Numbered from the stretch's first letter, positions 8,052-17,499 are shown. The stretch is 64,000 bases of DNA from an uncultured Draconibacterium sp. (GCF_963675065.1 NZ_OY775906.1:164001-228000); one strand, 5' to 3'. The notes: a model not told the origin generated them from the letters alone. Made by a program: numbers and translations.

Positions 8052-8744
8052 ATGAAAACAGCATTTCTGTTTACCTTATCAATTCTATTTGCATTCAACC
8101 TGTCGGCACAAAACGACGATGACTGGGATTCACGTCGATACGATATAGACAATTTTTCGGCCATATACCTCGAAGGCAGTTACAAAGTATTTTTATCGCA
8201 GGGCAACAAGAGTTCGTTAACGGTAAAAACTCCCGACGATGATGTTTTGGATGAGCTGGACGTGGAAAACCGGGGCGACGAATTGAGGGTGGTTGTAGAT
8301 CGTGACTTTATAAATTACGAGCGCATTCACCTGTATATCACTTTTAAAAATCTGGATGAAATTAAAGTGCAGGGCGGTTTAAATTTAAACACCGATGGTT
8401 ACCTCGATTTGAACGACCTGTACGTGCATGTTGAAGGAGGAGCAAAGATTGATTTGGAGGTGAAAGCCGAGGATATTGAGCTGGTTGGCGAAGGCGGTGT
8501 GCTGGTCCAATTGAGTGGGGTGGCTGAGAGTTTGGATGTTAAGCTCTCGGGAGCCGGACATGTTGATGCGGAAGATCTTCGTGTGAACGATGCCAGTTTT
8601 AAAATAGAGGGGGTTGGAACCGGCTCGGTACATGCCGTTGAAACACTGTATGCCAAAATTGAAGGTGTTGGCAAAGTTCGCTACACCGGAAACCCAAAAG
8701 TTACCCGCGATATTGAAGGGCTTGGAAGTGTAAAAAGAGATTAG
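8052..8744 (+). CDS. Secreted GIN-domain (DUF2807) protein
   Basis: A 230-residue exported protein with a signal peptide (MKTAFLFTLSILFAFNLSAQ) and no lipobox. The mature chain is a run of short beta-rich repeats (ISLSGxGxVD-like units such as LSGVAESLDVKLSGAGHVDAE and IEGVGTGSVHA), the pattern of the putative auto-transporter adhesin head GIN domain (DUF2807), expected to form a right-handed beta helix. It opens with DNFSAIYLEGSYKVFLSQGN, the usual entry segment. Location is probably periplasm or cell surface; the molecular role of these domains is unsettled. It is monocistronic, with a terminator-like hairpin 64 bases after the stop. Confidence 0.85.
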   Translation: MKTAFLFTLSILFAFNLSAQNDDDWDSRRYDIDNFSAIYLEGSYKVFLSQGNKSSLTVKTPDDDVLDELDVENRGDELRVVVDRDFINYERIHLYITFKNLDEIKVQGGLNLNTDGYLDLNDLYVHVEGGAKIDLEVKAEDIELVGEGGVLVQLSGVAESLDVKLSGAGHVDAEDLRVNDASFKIEGVGTGSVHAVETLYAKIEGVGKVRYTGNPKVTRDIEGLGSVKRD

Positions 8745-8807
8745 AAATATACTACTCGTACCTACTACAAAAGGTACAAATTTTCTTAGGTTTGGTTTAG
8801 GTTTATA

Positions 8808-8834
8808 AAAGGCTATCATTGGGTAGCCTTTTTC
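8808..8834 (+). terminator. Intrinsic terminator
   Basis: AAAGGCTA (8808-8815) pairs with TAGCCTTT (8824-8831) around an eight-base loop and runs into T residues. It ends the GIN-domain gene. Confidence 0.75.
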
Positions 8835-8973
8835 TTTTGCGGGAGACGTGATATCAACCCAATCTCTTACAATTGTATTTTTCAATCTATATTTATGGTT
8901 TTTGTATAAAAATCATTGCCCGAGCACTTTAAATGTGTTTATTTTGGATTCAATAATTTTTCAAAAAAGTAAA

Positions 8974-11058
8974 ATGAAGAAAATTGCACTTTTTATTTTA
9001 ATTGTAATGACGATAGTTAGCTGTACGCAAAAAGAGTCGGGGCAGGTTGCTAAAAACTATGTACCTGAAACGCCGAAATTAAGTTCAGATGTAATGACTC
9101 CTGAGGTTTTGTGGTCGTTTGGCCGCCTGGGAGGAGCACAGGTTTCACCCGATGGAACTCAGGTTTTATACACGGTAACCTATTACAACATTGAGGAGAA
9201 TAAGTCGTACCGCGATATTTATACAATTCCGGTTGCGGGTGGAGAAGCAAAAAATCTCACCAACACAGCCAGTAACGAATACAATGTTGTTTGGCGCCCC
9301 GATGGGAAAAAGATCGGTTATTTGTCATCTGCTTCAGGTAGCGTTCAGTTGTGGGAAATGAATCCTGACGGCAGCGATAGGCAGAAGGTTTCGGAAATTG
9401 ATGGTGGAATTTTCGGATTTCAGTACGCACCGGATATGTCGAAAATATATTACCTGAAAACGGTGAAACTCGACAATGATATTCACGATCTTTTCCCGGA
9501 TCTGCCAAAAGCAAATGCACGGCTGGAAACAGATATTATGTACCGCCACTGGGATACCTGGCACGATTACACCTATAACCATATTTTTATTGCCGATTAT
9601 TCGGATGGAAAAGTGGGAGCGGGTAAAGACATTATGACCGGAGAACGTTTCGATTCGCCAATGAAACCATTTGGCGGAACCGAGCAAATTGTCTGGAGCC
9701 CGGATTCAAAAACGCTGGCTTACGTTTGTAAGAAAAAGGTGGGGCGCGAATATGCTGTTTCTACCAATTCGGACATTTACATGTACGATGTAGCAAGTGG
9801 CAAAACCAGTAACTTTACTGAAGGGATGATGGGCTACGACCAAAATCCGGTTTACTCGCCCGACGGAAAGTACCTGGCCTGGGAAAGTATGGAACGCGAT
9901 GGATATGAATCGGATAAAAACCGTTTGTTTGTGGCCAATCTGGAAACAGGTGAAAAGAAAGACTACTCGGCCGATTTCGATCAAAATGCTGGAGCTTTGA
10001 GTTGGGGTGCTGACTCAAAATCGATCTATTTTATCAGCGATATTCATGCAACGGATGAAATTTATCAATTGGTTATAGCCGATAATTCAATAACACGTTT
10101 GACTGATGGCGTTCACAACTATCAAAGTGCTGTTCAGGTTGGCAATCAATTGCTGGCGCAAAAGGTTTCCATGTCTCAACCTGCTGAATTGTATTTGGTT
10201 GATCCGGCTACCGGAAAAGATAAAGCCTTAACCACGGTAAACAAAGGGATTCTCGATCAGTTGACCATGGGAAAAGTGGAAAAACGCTGGATGGAAACCA
10301 CTGACGGAAAACAAATGGCTGTTTGGGTAATTTATCCGCCACATTTCGATGCGAATAAAAAATATCCGACACTGCTTTACAATCAGGGCGGACCACAGGG
10401 AACGGTTAGTCAGTTTTGGTCGTACCGCTGGAATTTCCAGATGATGGCAGCCAACGATTATATTGTAGTGGCGCCAAACCGCCGGGGATTACCAGGTTTT
10501 GGGCAGGAATGGAACGAGCAGATTTCAAAAGACTACGGTGGACAGAATATTAAAGACCTGCTGACTTCCATCGATGAGATGGCCAAAGAGCCTTTTGTTG
10601 ACGAAACAAAATTAGGTGCTGTTGGTGCCAGTTACGGAGGTTATTCGGTGATGTACCTTGCCGGAAATCATGAAAAACGTTTTAAAGCTTTTATCGCTCA
10701 CGACGGTATTTTTAACTTCGAGCACATGTATACCTCAACCGAGGAAATGTGGTTTGTGAATTTCGATTACGGTGGTGCCTACTGGGATAAGGATAATGCG
10801 GCAGCGCAGCGTTCGTACTCATTTTCTCCGCATAAATTTGTTCAAAACTGGGATACTCCAATATTGATCGTGCAAGGCGAAAAGGATTATCGTGTCCCAC
10901 CAGAGCAGGGAATGGCAGCGTTTAATGCAGCGGTTTTGCGAGGAGTGCCAGCTGAAATGTTATACCTGCCGGAAGAAAACCACTGGGTGCTGCAACCTCA
11001 AAACGGGATACTGTGGCAGCGTGTATTTTTCAACTGGTTGGATAAGTGGTTGAAATAA
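8974..11058 (+). CDS. Exported S9-family prolyl oligopeptidase-like peptidase (lipoprotein)
   Basis: A 694-residue peptidase of the S9 family (dipeptidyl-peptidase / acylaminoacyl-peptidase type). I chose the ATG at 8974 because it gives a lipoprotein signal (MKKIALFILIVMTIVSC, Cys17); an upstream in-frame ATG at 8848 adds 42 implausible residues. Residues 45-430 hold beta-propeller repeats (SPDGTQVLYTV, RPDGKKIGYLS, SPDSKTLAYV, SPDGKYLAWES). The C-terminal alpha/beta-hydrolase domain has the nucleophile Ser553 in GASYGG, Asp638 in GEKDYRVP and His670 in ENHWVL. It should cleave short peptides outside the cytoplasm, anchored to a membrane. It is convergent with two further exported proteins, one a metallocarboxypeptidase. 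Confidence 0.92.
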   Translation: MKKIALFILIVMTIVSCTQKESGQVAKNYVPETPKLSSDVMTPEVLWSFGRLGGAQVSPDGTQVLYTVTYYNIEENKSYRDIYTIPVAGGEAKNLTNTASNEYNVVWRPDGKKIGYLSSASGSVQLWEMNPDGSDRQKVSEIDGGIFGFQYAPDMSKIYYLKTVKLDNDIHDLFPDLPKANARLETDIMYRHWDTWHDYTYNHIFIADYSDGKVGAGKDIMTGERFDSPMKPFGGTEQIVWSPDSKTLAYVCKKKVGREYAVSTNSDIYMYDVASGKTSNFTEGMMGYDQNPVYSPDGKYLAWESMERDGYESDKNRLFVANLETGEKKDYSADFDQNAGALSWGADSKSIYFISDIHATDEIYQLVIADNSITRLTDGVHNYQSAVQVGNQLLAQKVSMSQPAELYLVDPATGKDKALTTVNKGILDQLTMGKVEKRWMETTDGKQMAVWVIYPPHFDANKKYPTLLYNQGGPQGTVSQFWSYRWNFQMMAANDYIVVAPNRRGLPGFGQEWNEQISKDYGGQNIKDLLTSIDEMAKEPFVDETKLGAVGASYGGYSVMYLAGNHEKRFKAFIAHDGIFNFEHMYTSTEEMWFVNFDYGGAYWDKDNAAAQRSYSFSPHKFVQNWDTPILIVQGEKDYRVPPEQGMAAFNAAVLRGVPAEMLYLPEENHWVLQPQNGILWQRVFFNWLDKWLK

Positions 11059-11076
11059 AATTTTTATTACTCTGAG

Positions 11077-11126
11077 AAGGATGTCATCTTTATGAATTCA
11101 ACAATGAAAGATGACATCCTTTTTTT
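11077..11126. terminator. Bidirectional intrinsic terminator
   Basis: A perfect 15-bp stem AAGGATGTCATCTTT (11077-11091) / AAAGATGACATCCTT (11107-11121) is followed by Ts on the plus strand and preceded by As, so it can serve both the S9 peptidase gene and the convergent M14 gene ending at 11132. Confidence 0.85.
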
Positions 11127-11131
11127 ATGCC

Positions 11132-12385
11132 TTAATTTTCAAGCATGATTTCCATTAGATTGACGGCCGTTAATTTACCTTTTTCCCTGATTAGCTCACG
11201 CGGCGTACCATCGCCAACTTCGTAGGTTACTGCCTCGGCACCAAATTCATGAAAAACGGAAACAGTAGAATTAATTCGTTCCACATCTGCAGCGTTTGGG
11301 CGGATATTCGGATCGTAACCGGGAATATCTTCTGCCATCGCCTGAATGATTTTTGGAACAATACCCGGCATATTGCCATTTAGCTCCGGAGCGATGGTGT
11401 AATAAATATCTTCATAGGTAGAATGAAAGTCGATTATAAAATAGAATTTCCGCTGCTCCGCAACTTTGGCTTGCATAAATTTTCGGACGGCTCGTGTCTC
11501 CGGCTGGTTGAAATCTTCCCAATCGCGGTTTAAGTCAATTCCGCCGGCATTGTGGCGCCAGTGGCCGTTGTCAACGCCATCCGGATTTACACACGGAACT
11601 ACGTAAATACAATATTCTTTTCTGAACTTTTCCGATAACTCGTCGGGAGCACATAATTTCTCAGTAAATGCTTTCATGGCCAGCCAGCCGGTAACTTCCG
11701 GCGGATGTTGGCGCGATAAAACCATCAGCATTTTTTTACTTTCCGGGTTGCCAATTTGTAAATAGTTGATCGGCCGGCCTTCTTTACTTTTACCCAATTC
11801 ATCAAAACTTACAAATGGTTTCTCGCTAAGTTCTCCCGCCCAGCTATAAATGTCTTTCGAAACAATTAGTTCCTGCGCTGCTACCCAGGTTGTATCTCTG
11901 TTTATTGCTAACGTGAATTCGCAAAATTTAGGAGATTCACCTCTTGCCACCGATGCGGTGTCGGCTAAATAAACTGTTGAATCAACCGGTGTCCAGTTTT
12001 TTCGGTCATTGCTGATTTTTGGATAATACCGGTGTCCAACGCCTTCGTTGTAGGTAATTTTAAGCTGAATAGCTTTTTCTGTTTCCGACCAGATTTTAAA
12101 AGCGTACCACGGACTTTCATTTATCGGAGTATTTTCAGGAGTTATCAAAATGGCAACTTCATTTTCGCCGGTAAGCGCAACTCCGTTTAGCCGGGCTCCA
12201 TCAAACTCGTTGGATAGAAAAATACCGTTGCCCACATCGTAAGTCTTTTTTAATTGGTATTGGATGGGGCGGGTGAGCGTACTTACTTTTTTGATGGGCT
12301 CCTGGCCTTCCCATTTAGTGTCTTTTGGTTGGCACGATGACAGGAAGAAAATAACTGAGGCTGCAAAAATCAGATAGTATTTCAT
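11132..12385 (-). CDS. M14-family zinc carboxypeptidase, lipoprotein
   Basis: A 417-residue exported metallopeptidase. The start gives a lipoprotein signal (MKYYLIFAASVIFFLSSC, Cys18). Residues 40-180 form a beta-rich N-terminal domain; the M14 catalytic domain follows with zinc ligands His227 and Glu230 (RQHPPEVTGW), His321 (IIDFHSTYEDIYYT), the substrate-carboxylate segment GIDLNRDW (Arg287) and the general base Glu389 (AVTYEVGD). It should remove C-terminal residues or process peptides or cell-wall peptides in the periplasm or at the surface. It is two bases downstream of the TlpA-like gene, so the two are almost certainly cotranscribed. Confidence 0.9.
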   Translation of the reverse strand: MKYYLIFAASVIFFLSSCQPKDTKWEGQEPIKKVSTLTRPIQYQLKKTYDVGNGIFLSNEFDGARLNGVALTGENEVAILITPENTPINESPWYAFKIWSETEKAIQLKITYNEGVGHRYYPKISNDRKNWTPVDSTVYLADTASVARGESPKFCEFTLAINRDTTWVAAQELIVSKDIYSWAGELSEKPFVSFDELGKSKEGRPINYLQIGNPESKKMLMVLSRQHPPEVTGWLAMKAFTEKLCAPDELSEKFRKEYCIYVVPCVNPDGVDNGHWRHNAGGIDLNRDWEDFNQPETRAVRKFMQAKVAEQRKFYFIIDFHSTYEDIYYTIAPELNGNMPGIVPKIIQAMAEDIPGYDPNIRPNAADVERINSTVSVFHEFGAEAVTYEVGDGTPRELIREKGKLTAVNLMEIMLEN

Positions 12386-12387
12386 GT

Positions 12388-13608
12388 TTAAATGGATTCG
12401 TTTAATAATGTTTCAATCAATGCTTCGGTTTCAGTTTTATAATGCTCATAAGCTTCGCCGGTTCCCGGGCCTGAAAACCCGGTGTGTATTTCCCGTATTT
12501 CGCCTTTTCGGTCGATAAAAATAGCTGTGGGATAAGAAATGATTTTATTTAGCATCGGCAAAGATTCAGCAGCTTTTTTCTTGTTTGATGTTCCTGCCAA
12601 AACAAGTTCCCACGAAACATTCAAATCATTACGGTATCGTTCAATGCGTTGTTTGAAATAGTCAATGTCCGGTTTTACCTCAAAATCGAGTCCGATAATT
12701 TCAAGCCCTTCCGCGTTATGTTTTTCATACAGTTCTACCAGATAGCGTGTTTCGTCCATACAATTCGGGCACCAGGTTCCAAAGATCTGAACGATTACCG
12801 CTTTTCCTTTATATTTCTCATCGGCTAATGAAATGGTATCGCCTTTTTCATTTGGGAAGGAAAAACTCAATTTGTCGTAGCCCGGTTTCAGGAAGGTAAG
12901 TGTTTTCATATTGGCGAGTTCAGCGCCATCGGCTTTTATTGCACTCCATTTTTCTTTATACGTATTGCCGGAATAGAACAAACCGTTTAAGGTGGAATCG
13001 TTGAGTTCTGCAGTAAATAGAAAAACATGCGCGCCATCAAAACACGACAATTGCATGGTATTGCCATTTACCACGCCGTCCAGGTAACGGTAGTCGCCTG
13101 TTTCAGTCTGAAATGTTCCGGTTATGTGATTTCCTGCCTGGTCAAAAATCCCAATTGCCGGACTGTCGTTTTCTTCCTCGCCAAAATTTACTTTCCATTT
13201 ACCCGAGAGATCCAACGCATTTTCATTGCTTATCTTAAAACGATTTTCAATACCATATTCGGCTTCAAACGGGATGGGAAGAACTTTGTTTTTGTTGTAG
13301 TTGAAATATTCTCCACTTACATTCTCTCCACTAATTCTGCCTTTGAACTCAGAACCAAAAACAGGCATTTTTATAAATACAGAATCGCCTTTGTAAGTTA
13401 TCTCCTGAACGTCAATCTGTTCATCGGCATTTGAAACCACGAGGTGCTTTTCATTAAGCACTTCAACATTGAATGGAATTTTTTGCTCTGGATCCTTGTC
13501 ATCGATTTGGAACGCGAAGAGCCAGTTTCCTGTTTTTAATACAGAATCGGTTTTGGGAGTGCATGCACATAACATTCCTACCAAAATATAAAGCGCAGTT
13601 TTTTTCAT
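12388..13608 (-). CDS. TlpA-like thioredoxin-fold lipoprotein
   Basis: A 406-residue protein with a lipoprotein signal (MKKTALYILVGMLCAC). The N-terminal 230 residues are beta-rich with two repeated lipocalin-like segments (such as ISGENVSGEYFNYN and LSGKWKVNFG). The C-terminal thioredoxin fold carries the redox pair Cys280/Cys283 in FGTWCPNCMDE, typical of TlpA/ResA-type disulfide reductases. It should act on disulfides outside the cytoplasm, possibly in the same process as the cotranscribed M14 peptidase. The start codon lies 105 bases from the divergent Gfo/Idh gene. Confidence 0.88.
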   Translation of the reverse strand: MKKTALYILVGMLCACTPKTDSVLKTGNWLFAFQIDDKDPEQKIPFNVEVLNEKHLVVSNADEQIDVQEITYKGDSVFIKMPVFGSEFKGRISGENVSGEYFNYNKNKVLPIPFEAEYGIENRFKISNENALDLSGKWKVNFGEEENDSPAIGIFDQAGNHITGTFQTETGDYRYLDGVVNGNTMQLSCFDGAHVFLFTAELNDSTLNGLFYSGNTYKEKWSAIKADGAELANMKTLTFLKPGYDKLSFSFPNEKGDTISLADEKYKGKAVIVQIFGTWCPNCMDETRYLVELYEKHNAEGLEIIGLDFEVKPDIDYFKQRIERYRNDLNVSWELVLAGTSNKKKAAESLPMLNKIISYPTAIFIDRKGEIREIHTGFSGPGTGEAYEHYKTETEALIETLLNESI

Positions 13609-13713
13609 TAAATAAGTATTTTGCCTTAAATCTAAACAAAAATTAAAGAGTTGCTCAAGGCCGGGATTATATTGATCAAAACATTATTTTTGACGAAACA
13701 TTTAAAACAAACC

Positions 13714-14814
13714 ATGCAAAAAATACATGTTGGTTTTATTGGAGCAGGCGGAATTGCCCGTGCACATGTTTATGCAATTCAGGCGCTGAAGTTTTATTAT
13801 AACGAAGTTCCGGAAATTATTTTGGAGTCGGTAGCTTCAGCAAGAGCGGAAAGTCGCGAGGCGTTTGCCAAACAGATGGGATTCGGAAAGGCTGAGACGG
13901 TGGAGGATTTTGCAAATAATGATAAAATTGAAGCGGTATTTATTTTGGGGCCGAATAAAGTGCATTTCGAGCATTTTAAGTTGGCGCTGCAAATGCCCAA
14001 TGTAAAATATATTTACCTTGAAAAACCGGTTTGTTCTTCGCTGGAAGAGGAGGAACAAATGAAAAAGCTGCTGGAAACTGCTGGGCAGGAAGTTCGTATT
14101 CAGGTAGGATTTCAATATTTACAGACTTCGTCGGTTCGCGAAGGATTGAAATTCTGGCGCTCAGGAAAAATTGGAAAGCCGATTCATTTCGACTTAAAAT
14201 ATTACCATGGCGACTACCTGCAGGAAAGTTATCGCAAAAAACGTGTTACACGCTTAACTCCTGCGCCTGATGGTGGTGCGATGGCCGATTTGGGATCGCA
14301 CGGAATTAGCCTGTTGATGGCTTTTATGGGCGAGGAACTACAAATAACAAGTGGTTTGCAGTCCGGTGATTTTGACGGTGTGCCGGCCGGATCCGATTTG
14401 TTTAGTTCGCTATCATTGTACGAACCAAAAACAGGCGCAGTTGGAAACATGTCGGCAAGCAGGATTAGTTCAGGCTCCGGCGATTTGGTATCGTTGGAAA
14501 TTTATGCTGAGAATGGTGCCTTCCGTTACTCCTCGCAAAATCCGGAATACTTTGAATATTATATTGAAGGTTCAGATCAGTGGATAAGACAAGTGGTTGG
14601 CAGCAACTACAAACCGGTTACGAGTTTTCCTTCGGGGCATGTTCCACCGGGATGGTTGCGTTCGATGGTGCATGCGCATTACCAGTTTTTTACCGGTGAT
14701 GATGCGGAGGCGGTAATTGCCGATTTAAAACACGGTTTGGCAGTTCAGCGCATTGTTCGCGAAACAGCAGATCATTTAAAACAATTCAGAGAAAACTTTA
14801 AGAATGACAAATAG
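13714..14814 (+). CDS. Gfo/Idh/MocA-family oxidoreductase
   Basis: A 366-residue NAD(P)-dependent dehydrogenase. The start at 13714 gives a standard Rossmann opening (MQKIHVGFIGAGGIARAH, GAGGIA at 10-15); an earlier in-frame ATG at 13651 adds 21 unlikely residues. The family's EKP motif is present (Glu103-Lys104-Pro105 in YLEKPVC), and the C-terminal substrate half contains GGGAMADLGSHGISLL-like sequence ending in DLGSHG. Substrates of the family are sugars and inositols. Its last 11 bases overlap malQ, suggesting translational coupling and a role in carbohydrate metabolism. The precise substrate cannot be read. Confidence 0.88.
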   Translation: MQKIHVGFIGAGGIARAHVYAIQALKFYYNEVPEIILESVASARAESREAFAKQMGFGKAETVEDFANNDKIEAVFILGPNKVHFEHFKLALQMPNVKYIYLEKPVCSSLEEEEQMKKLLETAGQEVRIQVGFQYLQTSSVREGLKFWRSGKIGKPIHFDLKYYHGDYLQESYRKKRVTRLTPAPDGGAMADLGSHGISLLMAFMGEELQITSGLQSGDFDGVPAGSDLFSSLSLYEPKTGAVGNMSASRISSGSGDLVSLEIYAENGAFRYSSQNPEYFEYYIEGSDQWIRQVVGSNYKPVTSFPSGHVPPGWLRSMVHAHYQFFTGDDAEAVIADLKHGLAVQRIVRETADHLKQFRENFKNDK

Positions 14815-16282
14815 AAAAAGTGGAATTCTACTGCATATAACCTCACTGCCCGGTCAGGAAGGTGTTGGTACATTGGGGAAAGAGGCTTATGCCTTTGTTG
14901 ATTTTCTGGAGGAGAGCGGTCAGAAACTATGGCAGATACTGCCGCTTGGGCCGGTTGGTGCGGGAAATTCGCCTTACCAATGTTACTCTGCTTTTGCCGG
15001 AAACCCGGTATTAATTGATCTGGAGCTGCTTTTGGAAGAGGATTTACTAAATGTAGCTGACTTTCAAACATTGCCATCTTTCAAAAAAACAAAGGTGGAA
15101 TTCGACAAAGTTTCAAGCTGGAAAAGCTCGTTGTTGAAAAAGGCTTTTCAGCAGTTTCAGGAAAATAGATTTGATCATTTTCGAGACGAGTATTACCACT
15201 TTTTGAATGAACATGGCTGGTGGTTAAACGACTATGCCTTGTTTATTTCGGTGCGTGAGTATTTTGGTGGTATGCACTGGAGCGAATGGGACCGTGGAAT
15301 AAAATTCAGAGAGCCGAAAGCTATAACCAATCTTTCTGAAAAACTGGAACAGCAGATCGCTTTTGAGAAATTTGTTCAGTTTATGTTTTTCAGGCAGTGG
15401 CACCGGTTAAAGCATTATGCCAACGAAAAAGGAATTCAGATTGTTGGCGATGTGCCGCTTTACGTTTCGGGCGATAGTTCGGATGTTTGGACAAATACCG
15501 ATATTTTTCTTTTAGACGATGAGTTGAATCCAACTGAAGTGGGAGGGGTGCCTCCTGATTATTTCTCGGAAACAGGCCAGTTGTGGGGAAATCCTGTGTT
15601 TAACTGGCAGCGTCTGAAAGAACGTGATTACGACTGGTGGATGGCGCGCCTGCATTTTAACCTGAACATGTTTAACCTGGTACGTATCGATCATTTTCGC
15701 GGATTGGAATCGTTTTGGTCGGTTTCGGCTGATGAAGAAACTGCCATTAACGGCAGATGGGTGCCTGCGCATGGTTACGAAATGCTGAGTTTGATAAAAA
15801 GCCAGATCGGTGTTTTGCCTTTTATTGCTGAGGATTTGGGAATAATTACCACCGAGGTGGATCATTTGCGCGAACGCTTTAACCTGCCGGGAATGAAAGT
15901 TTTGCAGTTTGCTTTTACCACTGATGCCACGAATAAAGATCTGCCACACAACTACGAGCGGAATTACGTGGTATATTCCGGTACACACGATAACAACACC
16001 TCATTAGGATGGATAAATGCTGTGGAAGCAGAAGAAAAGGAACTGGTTGAAAAGTACGTTTCGAAAGAGAATGCGGTAAGGCATATTATGGAAATGGCTT
16101 TGGCATCGGTGGCCGACACCGCAATTTTACCCATGCAGGATGTGTTGGGATTAGACGAAAAATCGCGGATGAACACTCCGGGAACAGCAAACGGAAACTG
16201 GGGATGGCGATTTCAGTGGAAACAATTGAAAGCAGGGCAGAAGAAGTTTTTGAAAGAGGCTACTGAGAAGTATAATCGGTAA
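14804..16282 (+). CDS. malQ: 4-alpha-glucanotransferase (amylomaltase, GH77)
   Basis: A 492-residue GH77 enzyme that disproportionates maltodextrins by transferring alpha-1,4-glucan segments. The opening RKSGILLHITSLPGQEGVGTLG is the family signature, and the three catalytic acids are in place: nucleophile Asp296 (LVRIDHFRG), acid/base Glu343 (FIAEDLG) and Asp396 (YSGTHDNNT). The length suits a single-domain bacterial MalQ without N-terminal carbohydrate-binding modules. It acts in the cytoplasm on glycogen or starch breakdown products, in keeping with the glycogen synthase encoded at 26002. It overlaps the upstream oxidoreductase gene by 11 bases. Confidence 0.95.
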   Translation: MTNRKSGILLHITSLPGQEGVGTLGKEAYAFVDFLEESGQKLWQILPLGPVGAGNSPYQCYSAFAGNPVLIDLELLLEEDLLNVADFQTLPSFKKTKVEFDKVSSWKSSLLKKAFQQFQENRFDHFRDEYYHFLNEHGWWLNDYALFISVREYFGGMHWSEWDRGIKFREPKAITNLSEKLEQQIAFEKFVQFMFFRQWHRLKHYANEKGIQIVGDVPLYVSGDSSDVWTNTDIFLLDDELNPTEVGGVPPDYFSETGQLWGNPVFNWQRLKERDYDWWMARLHFNLNMFNLVRIDHFRGLESFWSVSADEETAINGRWVPAHGYEMLSLIKSQIGVLPFIAEDLGIITTEVDHLRERFNLPGMKVLQFAFTTDATNKDLPHNYERNYVVYSGTHDNNTSLGWINAVEAEEKELVEKYVSKENAVRHIMEMALASVADTAILPMQDVLGLDEKSRMNTPGTANGNWGWRFQWKQLKAGQKKFLKEATEKYNR

Positions 16283-16695
16283 ATTCATTGACGAGAAAGT
16301 GATTGAGTGAATGAGTAATTGAGTTAGTGGGTAATTGATTGAAGGAATAGGCAGTAGGCGATTAGCAAATAGGCAAAAAGCCCCATCGGGATGAAAGGTA
16401 GTAACTCAAAGTTTTCAGTATTCAGTCGCAGTTAGCAATTTTACTATTCAAAGATTTACGAATTTTGAAGCTGTGTCGTTCTGCACGTTGTTTACCACAG
16501 AGTAAGCAAAGAAAACACAGAGTGTCACTGAGAAGTACTAATGACGCTATTGTTGTTCAAAAAAGAAGGAGGAGTTGGTAAGTGAAATTTTAAGTATTCA
16601 ATTGCTGTTTGCAATTTTTCAATTTAGCAGTTCAACAGTTTTTCAATTTATCAATCTCGCTCAATCTCAAAATCAATCTAATTCAAACTTTGGTG
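16283..16695. repeat. Intergenic tract of phrase-like degenerate repeats
   Basis: This 413-base gap has no credible gene. It is composed of short, drifting word repeats: ATTGAGT/GTAATTGA units near 16300-16350, AATAGGCAGTAGGCGATTAG near 16345, and CAATTT/TCAATCT units near 16610-16680. Close relatives of these words recur at 47385-47610. It looks like dispersed non-coding repeat DNA. Confidence 0.5.
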
Positions 16696-17499
16696 TCAGC
16701 AACACAAAAACACCGCTTCAGCAAACTTTTGTGGTTGTTCGGCGTGTAGCCAGTGTCCGGCATCAGGAATATCAACAATCCGGGCTTCAGGATAAATTTC
16801 TTTTATCAGTTCTTTGTCTTCGTCCTGAATATATTTCGAAAGCAAGCCGCGAATAAAGATTACCGGGTACGCGGTTATCGGAATACGATCGTCGAGCCAA
16901 TGAAGATTAACGCCGCTCACAATTTCCTCCAGGTAATCGTAGAGCACTTCAGCATTTACGCGCCATTGAAACTGTTTGTTTTTTTTGTTTTTCTCCACAT
17001 TCTTCAATAGGAACATTCTGATGCGTTCATCATCAATCTTTTCAGCCAGAAAATCATCCACATCGTTACGCGATTTCACCATCGAAAAATCAATGTCCTG
17101 CATGGCCAGCAAAATATTCTGGTGCAGGTAAAACTGACTGTCATCTTTTAGTTGCAGATAATCTTTGGGCGCGATATCGGCAATAACAAGTTTTTCCACT
17201 TTTTCAGGGTAATCGGCAGCAAACCACATGGCAGTTTTCCCGCCCATACTGTGCCCAAGGATGGTCGCTTTTTCGATGTTGTGCTTTTCGAAAAACGCTG
17301 CCAGGTCGTCGCGCATGTCGTTGTATGTGTGCGATTCTGCAAAACCCGATCGCCCGTGGTTGCGCTGGTCGATCATATAAATCGTATGCTTTTCGGCCAG
17401 TCGTTTGGAGATGTTCATCCAGTTGTCCGACGATCCGTATAACCCATGTATAATTACCAATGGTGATCCACTGCCTGTCTTTCTGTAATATAAATCCAT
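16696..17499 (-). CDS. Alpha/beta-fold hydrolase (YbfF-like esterase)
   Basis: A 267-residue cytoplasmic alpha/beta hydrolase. It has the oxyanion-hole HGLYGSSDNW segment (His18-Gly19), DQRNHGRSG, and the nucleophile elbow GHSMGG with Ser84. The catalytic histidine is in DAGHWLHAEQP near the C-terminus. The DQRNHGxS and GHSMGGK pattern matches the YbfF group of thioesterases/esterases acting on acyl-CoA or short-chain esters. The real substrate is not known. It stands alone with repeat DNA downstream and is followed upstream by pdxJ in the same direction after a 187-base gap. Confidence 0.88.
   Translation of the reverse strand: MDLYYRKTGSGSPLVIIHGLYGSSDNWMNISKRLAEKHTIYMIDQRNHGRSGFAESHTYNDMRDDLAAFFEKHNIEKATILGHSMGGKTAMWFAADYPEKVEKLVIADIAPKDYLQLKDDSQFYLHQNILLAMQDIDFSMVKSRNDVDDFLAEKIDDERIRMFLLKNVEKNKKNKQFQWRVNAEVLYDYLEEIVSGVNLHWLDDRIPITAYPVIFIRGLLSKYIQDEDKELIKEIYPEARIVDIPDAGHWLHAEQPQKFAEAVFLCC

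Noticed and set aside
8848..8973. 42-residue N-terminal extension of the S9 peptidase
   Set aside because: It would hide a perfect lipoprotein signal starting at 8974 and overlaps an untranslated region after a terminator.
16575..16856. 93-codon frame on the plus strand
   Set aside because: It runs over repeat DNA and then antisense to the hydrolase gene; composition is not protein-like.
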